A stretch of DNA of 64,000 nt from Pseudonocardia autotrophica (GCF_003945385.1 NZ_AP018920.1:2418001-2482000), one strand, 5' to 3'; counted from the stretch's first letter, positions 1-9,412 are shown. Notes: a model not told the origin generated them from the letters alone. Made by a program: numbers and translations.

Positions 1-1056
1 CGGCCCGAGGGCACCCGGATCATCAACCAGTTCCACCTGGGACGGGCACTGGCGGGGGAGATCGACGGGCCACCGGTGAAGGCACTGATGGTCTACAACT
101 CGAACCCGGTCGTCGTCTGCCCCGACCAGGAGAAGGTGCTCGCCGGCCTGGCCCGCGACGACCTGTTCACCGTCGTCTCCGAGCAGTTCCTCACCGACAC
201 CGCGCTCTACGCCGACATCGTGCTGCCCGCCGCGACCCAGCTGGAACAGACCGACATCATGTTCTCCTGGGGGCACTTCTACATCGGGTTGAACCGGCCG
301 TCGATCCCGCCGGTCGGAGACGCGATCAGCAACGTCGAGCTGTTCCGGCGGCTCGCCGCCGCGATGGGCTACGACGACGACTGCTTCCGGATGACCGACG
401 AGGAGTTGATCGCCGCCGCCTACGACTGGTCGGCGCCCGCGCTGGACGGCATCACCCCGGCGTCGCTGGCCGAGACCGGCTGGGCCCGGCTGAACCTGCC
501 CGGCCCGGACGCCTACGCCCCGCACGCCGAGGGCGGGTTCCCGACCCCGTCCGGCCGGCACGAGTTCCTCTCCGGGGCCGCCGCCGGCGGCGACTTCGTC
601 CTCCCGCTGTTCCGGCAGGGCTCGAACGAGTTCCAGCCCGGCGGCGTCGTCGATCCGCTACCCCGTTACGTGCCGCCGGTCGGTACCGACGGCGTGCACC
701 CGCTGTCGCTGATCTCCCCGAAGTCGCACGCCTACATCAACTCCAGCTATGCGAACCTGCCCGCCCAGCAACGCGCGCAGGGCGAGCCGTCGGGCTGGCT
801 GCATCCCGACGACGCCGCCGACCGCGAGGTGACCGACGGCGACCTGCTCCGGGTGTTCAACGAGCGCGGCGAGATCCTGGTCCGGGCGGTCGTCACCGCC
901 GACGTCACCCGCGGGGTGGTGATGGCGAGCATGGGCGCCTGGCGCGCACAGACCAAGGGCCAGGCGACGGTGAACGCGATCAACCCGACCGGGTTCGCCG
1001 ATCTCGGTCACGCGCCGACCTTCTCCGACACCAAGGTTCAGGTGGAACGCGCGTAG
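1..1056 (+). CDS. Molybdopterin oxidoreductase, C-terminal part (5' truncated by window)
   Basis: The frame is open from base 1, so only the C-terminal ~351 residues are present and the true start lies upstream. The visible part has the late Rossmann-like domain of the formate dehydrogenase/nitrate reductase (DMSO reductase) superfamily, with the typical segments ALMVYNSNPV and YADIVLPAATQLEQTD. A C-terminal molydopterin-dinucleotide-binding beta-barrel follows (INSSYANLP, then WLHPDDAADREVTDGDLLRV). The family transfers oxygen or hydride at a molybdenum cofactor. The domain that would show an N-terminal 4Fe-4S site and the metal ligand is missing, so the substrate cannot be assigned. Its stop overlaps the convergent MFS gene by 19 nt. 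Confidence 0.9.
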   Translation, partial: RPEGTRIINQFHLGRALAGEIDGPPVKALMVYNSNPVVVCPDQEKVLAGLARDDLFTVVSEQFLTDTALYADIVLPAATQLEQTDIMFSWGHFYIGLNRPSIPPVGDAISNVELFRRLAAAMGYDDDCFRMTDEELIAAAYDWSAPALDGITPASLAETGWARLNLPGPDAYAPHAEGGFPTPSGRHEFLSGAAAGGDFVLPLFRQGSNEFQPGGVVDPLPRYVPPVGTDGVHPLSLISPKSHAYINSSYANLPAQQRAQGEPSGWLHPDDAADREVTDGDLLRVFNERGEILVRAVVTADVTRGVVMASMGAWRAQTKGQATVNAINPTGFADLGHAPTFSDTKVQVERA

Positions 1057-2348
1057 CCGGCGACGGCGCTCATGAGCAGCGCCACCACCGCGAGCAGCAC
1101 GAGCGCCAGCGGAAGCCCGACGACCGGGGCGAACCCGCCGATCGTGGCGGCGCCGATCCCGGCACCGGTCAGGAAACAGAGCGTCGCGACGCCGATCGCG
1201 CCGCTGCGCCGGTCGTCGGGCACGGCGTCGCCGACGGCGGCGATCATCGAGGGCTGCCCGGTGCCGAACGCCAGCGTCACCAGCATCGGAGCGATCGCGA
1301 GCACCCACGGCAGGTGCCAGGTGACGCCGGCCACGGCGACGAGCAGGCCGACGGTCGTCGTCACACAGGCCGCGGTCAGCGTGCGCCGGGCGCCGATCGT
1401 GGACTGCAGCAGAGCCGACAGCGACGGGCAGGCCAGCGCGACCACCGCCGACGGGACCAGCACCAGTCCGGTGGCCAACGGCGTCCAGCCGCGCTCGGCC
1501 AGCTCCAGCGGGATGCCCAGCAGCAGCGCGAACCAGGCGGCCGGGATGATCGCGGCGCACACCGCGCTGCGCACCACCGCGCGGTTGCGGATCACCGCGC
1601 GGGGGAGGAAGCCGTCGGGCCGGCGCCGGACCCAGGCCGCGGTCGCCGGGACCCCGAGCGCGAGCAGTACCGCACCCACCACCGCGGCGGCGGTTCCCGC
1701 GCTCGGGGACTGGACGAGCAGCACCAGCCCGGTCACCGCGGTCGCCACGATCACGGCGCCCACCAGGTCGGGCCGGATCCCGTCGCCGCGGACGGCCGAG
1801 CGCCGCCACAGGTAGGGCACTGCCAGCAGGCCGATGGCCGGCAACGCGACGGCCGCCCGCCAGCCGCCCGCGGTGGTCAGCGCGCCGCCGACCAGCGGGC
1901 CGAGCGCGGACAGCAGCGCCGAGGTGCCGGCCAGCCTGCCCAGCGCCCGGCCGCGCCGGTCCGCGGGCAACCGGGCGCTGAGCAGCGCCGCCGCGAGCAC
2001 CGGTACCGACGCCGCCCCGAGCCCCTGCACCACCCGTGCCGCCATGAGCAGCCCGAAGTTCGGTGCCAGCGCAGCGGTCAGCGCTCCGAGCCCCAGCAAC
2101 GCGATGCCGGCGCAGAGCGGGCCGCGGATGCCGACGGTGTCGGCGAGACGCCCGTGCACCGGCGTGGCCACGGCGAGCGCGACCGTGTACCCGGTGACCA
2201 TCCAGGTCGAGGCCGCCGTCGTCACATCCAGGTCGGCCGCCAGCTGCGGGAGCGCGACGGTCACCCCGGAGGTGGACATCCCGGCCAGCCCGAACAGCAG
2301 TCCCAGCACCACCGCGAGCAGTCCGGTGCGGGGTGGGGATGTCGTCAC
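1038..2348 (-). CDS. MFS transporter (multidrug/DHA-type)
   Basis: A 436-residue integral membrane protein with about twelve hydrophobic segments. After helix 2 it has the MFS loop-2 motif (GRLADTVGIRG) and in helix 5 an antiporter-like GPLVGGAL segment, which points to the drug:H+ antiporter branch. It is probably a proton-coupled exporter; the substrate is unknown. I chose the GTG at 2346-2348 because the hydrophobic domain begins just after it and a GAGG-like sequence sits upstream. An in-frame ATG 12 codons earlier is possible. The gene is convergent with, and overlaps, the molybdoenzyme gene. It is divergent from the DUF222/HNH gene across a 273-bp spacer. Confidence 0.88.
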   Translation of the reverse strand: MTTSPPRTGLLAVVLGLLFGLAGMSTSGVTVALPQLAADLDVTTAASTWMVTGYTVALAVATPVHGRLADTVGIRGPLCAGIALLGLGALTAALAPNFGLLMAARVVQGLGAASVPVLAAALLSARLPADRRGRALGRLAGTSALLSALGPLVGGALTTAGGWRAAVALPAIGLLAVPYLWRRSAVRGDGIRPDLVGAVIVATAVTGLVLLVQSPSAGTAAAVVGAVLLALGVPATAAWVRRRPDGFLPRAVIRNRAVVRSAVCAAIIPAAWFALLLGIPLELAERGWTPLATGLVLVPSAVVALACPSLSALLQSTIGARRTLTAACVTTTVGLLVAVAGVTWHLPWVLAIAPMLVTLAFGTGQPSMIAAVGDAVPDDRRSGAIGVATLCFLTGAGIGAATIGGFAPVVGLPLALVLLAVVALLMSAVAGYARST

Positions 2349-2591
2349 CGCCCGATCCTCGCCTACACCCCCGGACCGTTGCATGTCGGTTCCCAGGCCC
2401 TGGACGCCACCGCCGAGGACGCCGGCGAGTGCGCGAGGAGCTCCCCGTTCCCAGTCCGAGACACCACGATCGGTGTCGAGACCGCACCGCCGGAGCCGGT
2501 GGGGACGGCCGAGCGGATCCGGGGAGTGACGGGAGCAGCCCGAAGCATCGCTGCTGGTCAGGACTTTGCAATCGTGAACGAGAACTCGACG

Positions 2592-2607
2592 TCGAACATG
2601 CGTTCGA
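2592..2607. promoter_or_regulatory. LexA (SOS) box upstream of the DUF222/HNH gene
   Basis: The sequence TCGAACATGCGTTCGA has perfect 6-bp arms around a 4-nt centre. It matches the mycobacterial/actinobacterial SOS box TCGAAC-N4-GTTCGA exactly. It ends 14 nt before the chosen ATG at 2622, where a repressor would block transcription. Several mycobacterial 13E12-family (DUF222/HNH) genes are established LexA targets, so position and target agree. The overlap with an in-frame ATG at 2598 argues against that ATG being the start. Confidence 0.88.
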
Positions 2608-2621
2608 GTACTGTTGGTTCC

Positions 2622-3998
2622 ATGACGGCGGTCCACGACCCTCCACTCCCGACCGACAGGCCCGATGTCCACAGGCCCGATGTCCACACGCCCGATCCGG
2701 ACATGCCGGATGCCGACCAGCCGGATGTCGACGAGCCCGGATTCCCACGCATCGATCTCGCTCTCGTCCAGCTGGTGATCGAGCACGCCGCCCGCGCCAC
2801 CGAGCCGTCGGGCTGCACCGAGGCGGAACTGATCGACCAGATCCAGCAGATCGAGTCGCTGCAGCACTCCGTCGCTGCGCTGCAGTCCTCCCGGATCCGC
2901 GCGTTCGCCCGTGAGCACGTCGGCAACGGCATCGCCGCCGGGCGCACCGATCCGGAGCGCCTGGAGCGGGGCGCAGTCGCTCAGGTGGCACTGGCCTGTC
3001 ACACCTCGCCGGCCGAGGCGCGCTCCCGGATCCGGGCCGCCCGGGACCTGCGGGCGGGGCTCGACCACGTCCGTGAGGTGTTCACCTCCGGCGGGCTGAG
3101 CGCCACCAAGGTCGCCGCGGTGGTGGCAGCCTGCTCCGATCTCGACCCCGCCGAGCGCGCCCGGGTCGACGCCCGGCTCGCACACCACGATCTGACTCGC
3201 CTGGGCATCGGGCGGCTCCGTGATCTCGTCCGCCGGCTCGCCGCGGAGATCGCGCCGGAGAAGTTCCGGGCCCGGGTCGAGGCCGCCCGCGCCGAGCGCC
3301 GCGTCACGCTGCGCCCGGCACCGGATGCGATGGTCTACCTGACCGGCTACCTCCCCGTCGAGCAGGGTGCTGCCTGCCTGGCCGCCCTGCAGAAGGCGTT
3401 CGTGCAGGCCTCGGTCGATCCGGCGCCGCTGACCCGCAGCCGGGGGCAGGTGCTGGCCGACACCGTCGTCGAGCGTCTCACGGGCCGGGCCACCGCGACC
3501 GATGTCGACATCGACGTGCAGGTCGTGGTGCCGGTGGAGGCCCTGCTCGATCCCGGATCGCCACTGCCCGCCGAGGTCCCCGGCCACGGCCCCGTCCCGG
3601 TCGAGCTGCTCGCCACCAGCACCGGCCGGAAGACGGTGCGGCGGCTGCTCACCCGGGCGGGCACCGTGATCGGTGGCGACTCACGCAGCCGCAGCTTCAC
3701 CGGATTGCTGGGCCTGCTGGTCCGGGCGCGGGGCGGCAACCGCTGCACCGAGCCGTACTGCGACGCACCGATCCGGCACGTCGACCACATCCGGCGGGTC
3801 GCCGACGGTGGCCGCACCACACTCGACAACGGGCGTGGCACCTGCGAGTTCCACAACCATGTCCGCGAGCAGCCGGGGTGGCAGGTCCAGCGCACCCCCG
3901 ACGGGGTGCGCACCACCACCCCGACCGGGCACACCTATCTCGCGCCTGGGCGGGCAGCGGCCGTCACCAGATCCGGACGCGCCTGCCCGGCTCGGTGA
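2622..3998 (+). CDS. DUF222 / HNH endonuclease-domain protein (13E12 family)
   Basis: A 458-residue protein. An Asp/Pro-rich low-complexity N-terminus (residues ~8-42, short repeats of the RPDVH/xPD type) is followed by a helical DUF222 domain (~45-330). A C-terminal HNH nuclease domain lies at ~370-425, with the zinc-ribbon pattern CTEPYC, HVDHIRRVADGG and DNGRGTCEFHN. The HNH fold cleaves DNA with one metal ion; the cellular role of this abundant actinobacterial family is not settled. A perfect LexA box directly upstream predicts induction by DNA damage. I chose the ATG at 2622 because the alternative ATG at 2598 lies inside the operator. The 3' end overlaps the convergent M13 peptidase gene by 35 nt. 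Confidence 0.9.
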   Translation: MTAVHDPPLPTDRPDVHRPDVHTPDPDMPDADQPDVDEPGFPRIDLALVQLVIEHAARATEPSGCTEAELIDQIQQIESLQHSVAALQSSRIRAFAREHVGNGIAAGRTDPERLERGAVAQVALACHTSPAEARSRIRAARDLRAGLDHVREVFTSGGLSATKVAAVVAACSDLDPAERARVDARLAHHDLTRLGIGRLRDLVRRLAAEIAPEKFRARVEAARAERRVTLRPAPDAMVYLTGYLPVEQGAACLAALQKAFVQASVDPAPLTRSRGQVLADTVVERLTGRATATDVDIDVQVVVPVEALLDPGSPLPAEVPGHGPVPVELLATSTGRKTVRRLLTRAGTVIGGDSRSRSFTGLLGLLVRARGGNRCTEPYCDAPIRHVDHIRRVADGGRTTLDNGRGTCEFHNHVREQPGWQVQRTPDGVRTTTPTGHTYLAPGRAAAVTRSGRACPAR

Positions 3999-5949
3999 AC
4001 AGGGCGTCGTCCTCGGTGACCTCGAACGCCTCGTGGAAGGTGTCCAGGTTCGTCACCACCGCGTTGCAGCGCAGGTCCGGCGGCGAGTGCGGGTCGGTCG
4101 CCAGCCGGCGGATCGCCTCGGCGTCGCGGGTGACCGCCCGCCACACCTGTGCCCAGCCGAACAGCACCCGCTGCTCGCCGGTCAGCCCGTCGATCACCGG
4201 GGGCTCGCCGCCCTCGTTGGCGATCGCGTACGCCTTGAGTGCGATCGTCAGGCCGCCGAGGTCGCCGATGTTCTCGCCGACGGTGAGGGCGCCGTTGACC
4301 TTGTGGTCGGGCAGGCCCTTCGGCGACAGCGCCGAGTACTGGTCGATCAGCATCTGTGCGCGGGACTCGAACTCCGTCCGGTCGGCGGTCTCCCACCAGT
4401 CGGTGAGGTTGCCATCGCCGTCGTAGCGGGAGCCCTGATCGTCGAACCCGTGGCCGATCTCGTGCCCGATCACCGCACCGATGCCGCCGTAGTTGGCCGC
4501 GTCGTCGGCGTCGGCGTCGAAGAACGGGGGCTGCAGGATCGCGGCCGGGAAGACGATCTCGTTGAGCCGCGGGTGGTAGTAGGCGTTGACCGTCTGCGGG
4601 GTCATCAACCACTCCTGGTGGTCCACCGGCCCGCCGAGCTTCGAGTACTCGTGGTCGTGCCGCCACTCCGCGGCCCGGCCGGCGTTGCCGAGTAGATCGG
4701 CCGGGTCGATCCGGAGAGCCGAGTAGTCCTTCCAGGCCTCCGGGTAGCCGACCTTCGGGGTGAACTTGCCGAGCTTGTCCAGCGCCCGCTCGCGGGTCTC
4801 CGGGCTCATCCAGTCCAGCGTCGTGATCGACTGCCGGTACGCCTCGACGACGTTGGCGACCAGCTGCTCGATGCGCTCCTTCGCCTTCGGCGGGAAGTGC
4901 CGCTGCACGTAGATCTGCGCGACGGCCTCGCCGATCGCGCCCTCGACCAGCGACACGCCCCGCTTCCAGCGCTCCCGCAGCTCCGGGGTGCCGGACAGGG
5001 TGCGGCCGTAGAACGCGAAGTCCTCCTCGACCAGGTCCGACGAGAGGTGGTCGGCGCAGGCGGACGTCACGTGCAGGGCGAGCCAGGCCTGCCACTGCTC
5101 CAGCGGCCGGTCCGCCCACAGCGCGCCCGCCTCGGTGACGAAGCTCGGCTGCCGGACGATCACCTCGTCGTAGGAGTGCGCGGGCACGCCCAGCGCCGCC
5201 TCCCACTCGGCCCAGTCGAAACCGGGCGCGCTCGCCCGGAGCTGCTCGCGGGTGAACAGGGTGTAGGTCTTCTCGGCGTCCCGGTTGGTGACATTGTCCC
5301 AGCTCGCGGCGGCCAGCGCCGTCTCCAGCTCCATCACCTGCTCGGCGACCCTGGCCGGCTCGGCGAGTCCGACCAGCTCGGCGAGGCGCTGCAGGTGCTC
5401 GATGTAGGCGGCGCGGATCTCGGCGGAGCCGTCCTCGCGGTAGTACGCCTCGTCGGGCAGGCCCAGCCCGGACTGGTTGAGGTTCACCAGGTAGCGGGAC
5501 GAGTCCTTCAGGTCGGTGGCGATGAACTCGCCGAACAGTGCCGCCCGACCCTCCCGCTGGCGGCGGCCCAGCACGGCGGCCAGCTCGGCCTTGCCGGTGG
5601 CGGCGTGGATCTCGTCGAGCAGCGGCCGCAGCGGCGCCACACCGAGCTGCTCGACCCGCTCGGTGTCCATGAACGAGCGGTAGAGGTCGCCGATCCGGCG
5701 GGCGTCGGTCCCCGGCTCGGCGGAGCCCGCGGCGCACTCCTCGACGATCGCCCGCACCTGCTCCTCGGCGCGATCGCGCAGCACCCGGAAGGCGCCGTCC
5801 TGTGCGCGGTCCTCGGGGATCTCGTGGGTCGCCAGCCACCGGCCGTTGACGTGGGCGAACAGGTCGTCCTGCGGGCGCACCTCCGGATCGACCCAGGTCA
5901 GGTCGAGGCCGGAGCGCCGGGTTCCCGGAGCGGGCTCGGTGGTCGTCAT
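3964..5949 (-). CDS. M13 family zinc metallopeptidase (PepO/neprilysin-like)
   Basis: 661 residues, normal for bacterial M13 peptidases. The zinc site is intact: HEIGH near residue 495, with the third ligand in ENIGDLGG. The substrate-binding NAYYHP segment lies before them, and the protein ends in the family's terminal Trp (RVRIW). There is no signal peptide or membrane anchor, so it probably acts in the cytoplasm on short peptides. The ATG at 5947-5949 starts MTTTEPAP, followed by the characteristic LTWVDPEVRPQDDLFAHVNG start of the fold. It is convergent with the HNH gene (35-nt overlap) and divergent from the next gene across 70 bp. Confidence 0.95.
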   Translation of the reverse strand: MTTTEPAPGTRRSGLDLTWVDPEVRPQDDLFAHVNGRWLATHEIPEDRAQDGAFRVLRDRAEEQVRAIVEECAAGSAEPGTDARRIGDLYRSFMDTERVEQLGVAPLRPLLDEIHAATGKAELAAVLGRRQREGRAALFGEFIATDLKDSSRYLVNLNQSGLGLPDEAYYREDGSAEIRAAYIEHLQRLAELVGLAEPARVAEQVMELETALAAASWDNVTNRDAEKTYTLFTREQLRASAPGFDWAEWEAALGVPAHSYDEVIVRQPSFVTEAGALWADRPLEQWQAWLALHVTSACADHLSSDLVEEDFAFYGRTLSGTPELRERWKRGVSLVEGAIGEAVAQIYVQRHFPPKAKERIEQLVANVVEAYRQSITTLDWMSPETRERALDKLGKFTPKVGYPEAWKDYSALRIDPADLLGNAGRAAEWRHDHEYSKLGGPVDHQEWLMTPQTVNAYYHPRLNEIVFPAAILQPPFFDADADDAANYGGIGAVIGHEIGHGFDDQGSRYDGDGNLTDWWETADRTEFESRAQMLIDQYSALSPKGLPDHKVNGALTVGENIGDLGGLTIALKAYAIANEGGEPPVIDGLTGEQRVLFGWAQVWRAVTRDAEAIRRLATDPHSPPDLRCNAVVTNLDTFHEAFEVTEDDALFTEPGRRVRIW

Positions 5950-6019
5950 GGCCCCATCCTGCCTGCCGCGACCGGCGGTTTCGAGGCGACCGGAACCGCG
6001 CCCGGGTAGAAAGATCGTG

Positions 6020-6661
6020 ATGACCGACATGTGGGACGAGTTGTTCGAGCCGCCGGACCCCGCCGACGTCCTCGGCGATCTGTACGAGCTCGCGGTCGAC
6101 GTGTTCGACCTGCGCTACGACGGGTCGGAGCCGGCGTGGGCGGCGTGGGCCTGGGGCGTGCTGACGGCGGCCGGGCGGACCGCGGCCGGGACCGAGTACC
6201 AGCGCGGTGAACTGGTGCTGCGGCTGCTCGCGCTGCACCGGTTCCACCGGGAGTTCTGCGCACGGGCGTTCGGGCTGGGTGTTCCCGGCATGTGGGAGAT
6301 CGATCCCGATCGCGTCGTCGGCGACCATCCCCGGCTGCACCCGGTGCTCCTCGGCGTCATCGCGGAGCGGCGCCATCTCGACCTGGCCGACGGCACCGGG
6401 GCCGGGGAGATCGACTTCGACGTCTCGGTCGCCGCGTCCGCTCTCGATCAGCTGGTCGGCTCGGAGTATCGGCAGGTCGTGCCGCTGCTGGTGCGGTCGG
6501 TCGGCCCGGCGGCGCTGGCGGCGTCGGTCGCCGCGTCGCTGAACGACGGCGTGCGCTTCCCGCTCCCGGACGCCGACGTGCGGGGGCTGCTCGTGTCCGG
6601 TCCGGGATCGGATATCGAGTCGACACTCGGGTGGATCCGTGCGGGCGCCCGGCCGGGGTGA
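6020..6661 (+). CDS. Hypothetical protein (213 aa)
   Basis: I do not recognise a family. It is an acidic, mostly helical protein starting MTDMWDEL, with conserved-looking Trp-rich stretches (AWAAWAWGVL at ~35) and no signal peptide or membrane segment. Coding is supported by strong G/C third positions, an AGAAAG ribosome-site-like sequence before the ATG, and a tight divergent arrangement with the M13 peptidase. A GTG immediately before the ATG is an equivalent start. It is followed after 66 bp by the TauD-like gene on the same strand, so they may be cotranscribed. Confidence 0.7.
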   Translation: MTDMWDELFEPPDPADVLGDLYELAVDVFDLRYDGSEPAWAAWAWGVLTAAGRTAAGTEYQRGELVLRLLALHRFHREFCARAFGLGVPGMWEIDPDRVVGDHPRLHPVLLGVIAERRHLDLADGTGAGEIDFDVSVAASALDQLVGSEYRQVVPLLVRSVGPAALAASVAASLNDGVRFPLPDADVRGLLVSGPGSDIESTLGWIRAGARPG

Positions 6662-6727
6662 CCGGACATCTCACCGGTTCGTGGACCCTGCTTGTCGGCG
6701 CCCGTCGCCTGGACGCACTATCGGGGG

Positions 6728-7651
6728 GTGACTATCCAGCTCGACTCGCCGGTCACCCGGCCCCGGTCCACTCCCGCCGTCGATCTTCTCGAGGGTGAGC
6801 GGCTGCTGTGCCGCCTGCCCGGCGACGGCCCGGACCGACCGTACGAGCTGTTCACCGTCACCCCGCTCGGCCGCACCCTCGGCGCCGAGATCACCGGCGT
6901 CGACCTGCGGACCGTCCCGGCCGGCGAGCTGCGCGCCGAGCTGCACCGCGCGCTGCTGGAGTGGAAGGTGCTGTTCTTCCCCGGGCAGGACCTGAGCAGC
7001 GCCCAGCAGCGCGACTTCGGCGCGGCGTGGGGGGAGCTGGAGACCAACCCGATGCTCGACGCCGGCGACACCGCCGACGTCGTCCGGTTCGGCGCCGGGG
7101 CGCGGACCTTCGAGAACATCTGGCACGCCGACACCACGTTCCGGGAGTCGCCCGCGATGGGGGCGGTGCTGCGGATGGTGCAGATCCCGCCGTTCGGCGG
7201 CGACACGCTGTGGGCCGACATGGCCGCCGCCTACGACAACCTGTCCGCCGAGGTGAAGGCCACGATCGACGACGCCGTCGCGGTGCACGACATGGTGCCC
7301 GGATTCGCGCGGTTCCTGGACCCGGCGAAGCTGGAGCGGCTCGAGGACCGGTTCCCGCCGGTCACCCACCCGGTCGTCCGGAGCCACCCGGAGACCGGCC
7401 GCCGCACGCTGAACGTGAACGCATCGTTCACCACCCGCATCGTCGGCCTGCCGGCCGCGGAGTCCGACGCGCTGCTGCGGCACCTGTTCGCCCAGGCGCA
7501 CGTGCCCGAGTACCAGGTCCGGTACCGGTGGACCGATGGCACGCTCGCGTTCTGGGACAACCGGGCCACCCAGCACTACGCGGTCGGCGACTACCACCCG
7601 CACCGGCGGGTCGCCGAGCGTGTCGCGATCGCGGGGGACCGGCCCTTCTGA
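6728..7651 (+). CDS. TauD/TfdA-family 2-oxoglutarate-dependent dioxygenase
   Basis: 307 residues, with the 2-His-1-Asp iron facial triad: H133 and D135 in NIWHADTTF and the distal H283 in WDNRATQHYAVGDY. Arginines just after (~293-297, HPHRRVAER) should bind 2-oxoglutarate. These enzymes hydroxylate substrates such as taurine, alkylsulfonates or phenoxyacetates, decarboxylating 2-oxoglutarate. The substrate here is unknown, and no sulfonate transporter is adjacent. The GTG at 6728 is preceded by a run of G and gives a family-length N-terminus. An upstream TTG at 6692 would add 12 residues without similarity. It is convergent with the next gene, 16 bp apart. Confidence 0.92.
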   Translation: MTIQLDSPVTRPRSTPAVDLLEGERLLCRLPGDGPDRPYELFTVTPLGRTLGAEITGVDLRTVPAGELRAELHRALLEWKVLFFPGQDLSSAQQRDFGAAWGELETNPMLDAGDTADVVRFGAGARTFENIWHADTTFRESPAMGAVLRMVQIPPFGGDTLWADMAAAYDNLSAEVKATIDDAVAVHDMVPGFARFLDPAKLERLEDRFPPVTHPVVRSHPETGRRTLNVNASFTTRIVGLPAAESDALLRHLFAQAHVPEYQVRYRWTDGTLAFWDNRATQHYAVGDYHPHRRVAERVAIAGDRPF

Positions 7652-7667
7652 CCGAGTCCCGCCGCCG

Positions 7668-8150
7668 TCAGGACGCCGGACGGCGCCACCGGCGGCGGCG
7701 GGGCCCCGGCTCGGGCTCCTCCGCGAGCGGGGCTGCGATCGCCAGCCGCCCGACCTGCTCGTTGAGCACGTCGAGATGCACCCGGACGTCGTCGTGGGTG
7801 GGATCGAGCACCGCCTGCTCGGCGATCTCGGCGGCCTGGTCGACCGACTGCTTCAGCGACACCTTCGCCTTGCTCAGCCGGCTCGCGATGCGCTTCGCGG
7901 GCGGCTCGGTGATCCGGAAGCGGGCCGGCTCGATCGAGTCGCCGACCGCGGCGAGCCGGTGCACCGCCTCGAGCTCGGCGTCGAGCCGCTTGCCGATCTC
8001 CCCGAGCCAGGTCCGAACCTGCGTCGCACCCACCACGGCGGTGATCCGGTGGAAGCGGGTGACCTGCTCGGTGCAGTCGGTCACGTAGGCCTTCCAGTAC
8101 CGCGACAGCGGCGCGGGCGGCGGCTCGGCCGCGGGTCGGAGCAGTGCCAC
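7668..8150 (-). CDS. Hypothetical helical protein (160 aa)
   Basis: No family recognised. It is predicted to be almost wholly alpha-helical (residues ~20-135, rich in Ala, Glu, Arg and Lys, e.g. ELEAVHRLAAVGDS), with a basic C-terminal tail (PRRRRWRRP) that could bind nucleic acid or membrane. There is no signal sequence. The GTG start at 8150 lies 47 bp downstream of the threonine-synthase-like gene on the same strand, so the two may be cotranscribed. Codon use matches the neighbours. Confidence 0.65.
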   Translation of the reverse strand: MALLRPAAEPPPAPLSRYWKAYVTDCTEQVTRFHRITAVVGATQVRTWLGEIGKRLDAELEAVHRLAAVGDSIEPARFRITEPPAKRIASRLSKAKVSLKQSVDQAAEIAEQAVLDPTHDDVRVHLDVLNEQVGRLAIAAPLAEEPEPGPRRRRWRRPAS

Positions 8151-8197
8151 GGGGTACAGGGTGCCCGATGCCCGGGGCGCCGGGACACCCGGTCCGA

Positions 8198-9412
8198 TCA
8201 GGGGATGATCCCGTCCTTCGCCAGCACCGGGGGTTCGGCGACGACTGTGTCCGGGTAGAGCAGCCCGCTGCCGGTGTTGAGGACGACGACCTCATCGCCC
8301 CCGTCCAGCCAGCCCGACTCGCGCAGCCGGCCGGCCGCGGCCACGCAGGCCGCACCCTCCGGGCAGATCCAGGTGCCCTCGTCCCGGGCCAGTGCGTGCT
8401 GGGCGGCCAGCAGTTCGTCGTCGGTGACGGCGACGGCCGTGCCGCCGGTGGCGTACACCGCGTCCAGCACGAGGAAGTCGCCCAGTGCCTTGGGCACGGT
8501 GATGCCGAACGCGACCGTGTGCGGATCGGCCGGGGCCTCGGAGGTGCGCAGACCGGCGTCGAACGCGTCGACGATCGGGGCGCACCCGGCGGCCTGCACC
8601 GCCACCAGCCGGGGCATCGGCCCGGTCAGCCAGCCCAGCTCGCGCATCTCCTGCAGCGCCTTGTGGATCGCGATGATCCCGACACCGCCGCCGGTCGGGT
8701 ACAGGATGACGTCCGGGGCCCGCCAGCCGAGCTGCTCGGCGATCTCGTAGCCCATCGTCTTCTTGCCCTCGAGCCGGTACGGCTCCCGCAGCGTCGAGGT
8801 GTCCTGGTAGCCGGAGCGCCGGGCGACGGCGTCGGCGACCAGCCGGCCTGCGTCCCCGATCAGGCCGTCCACCAGGTAGAGCTCGGCACCGGAGACGACG
8901 ACCTCGCGGCGGGTGATCTCCGGGGCGTCTACCGGCATCGCGATCAGGGCGCCGAGCCCGGCGCGGGCCGCGTAGCAGGCCCAGGCCGCGCCGGCGTTGC
9001 CGTTGGTCGGCATCGCGACCGCGCGCACACCGAGCTCGGCGGCACGGGAGACGCCGACCGCGGCGCCGCGCGCCTTGAAGGCGCCGGTCGGGATCAGCCC
9101 CTCGTCCTTCATCAGCAGCCGCGGCAGGCCGAGACGTGCCCCGGCCCGGGGGAGCGGCAGCAGCGGGGTCATTCCCTCGCCCATCGTGACCACCTGCGCG
9201 GGATCACGCACCGGGAGCAACTCGTGGTAGCGCCACAGGTCGGGCGGTCGGCCGGCGATCTCGGCCGGGGTGACCGACGATCGAGCGCGGTCGAGGTCGT
9301 AGCGGGCGAGCAGCGGGGCGCCGGCGGGGGAGGTGCCCTGGACGACGTCGGCGTCGTGCCGGGTTCCCTCGCGGGAGCACTCCAGGTGGGACAGGGTCGA
9401 GTGGTCGGGCAC
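8198..9412 (-). CDS. Threonine synthase-like PLP enzyme
   Basis: 404 residues of fold-type II PLP enzyme. The PLP lysine is K113 in PTGAFKARG, followed by the Asn-loop MPTNGNAGAAWA and the phosphate-binding PTGGGVGI. Threonine synthases convert O-phosphohomoserine to threonine and phosphate. The N-terminal region retains the YDLDRA segment of that family but only one of the usual zinc cysteines (C12). The gene stands away from hom and thrB, so it may be a paralogue with another beta-replacement or elimination role. The GTG at 9410-9412 was chosen for length. Upstream lies a 153-bp divergent spacer to the DoxX gene. Confidence 0.85.
   Translation of the reverse strand: MPDHSTLSHLECSREGTRHDADVVQGTSPAGAPLLARYDLDRARSSVTPAEIAGRPPDLWRYHELLPVRDPAQVVTMGEGMTPLLPLPRAGARLGLPRLLMKDEGLIPTGAFKARGAAVGVSRAAELGVRAVAMPTNGNAGAAWACYAARAGLGALIAMPVDAPEITRREVVVSGAELYLVDGLIGDAGRLVADAVARRSGYQDTSTLREPYRLEGKKTMGYEIAEQLGWRAPDVILYPTGGGVGIIAIHKALQEMRELGWLTGPMPRLVAVQAAGCAPIVDAFDAGLRTSEAPADPHTVAFGITVPKALGDFLVLDAVYATGGTAVAVTDDELLAAQHALARDEGTWICPEGAACVAAAGRLRESGWLDGGDEVVVLNTGSGLLYPDTVVAEPPVLAKDGIIP

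Noticed and set aside
2657..2690. Repeated ATGTCCACA strings resembling DnaA boxes
   Set aside because: They are in-frame codon repeats encoding the PDVH units of the HNH protein N-terminus and lack the TTGTCCACA match.
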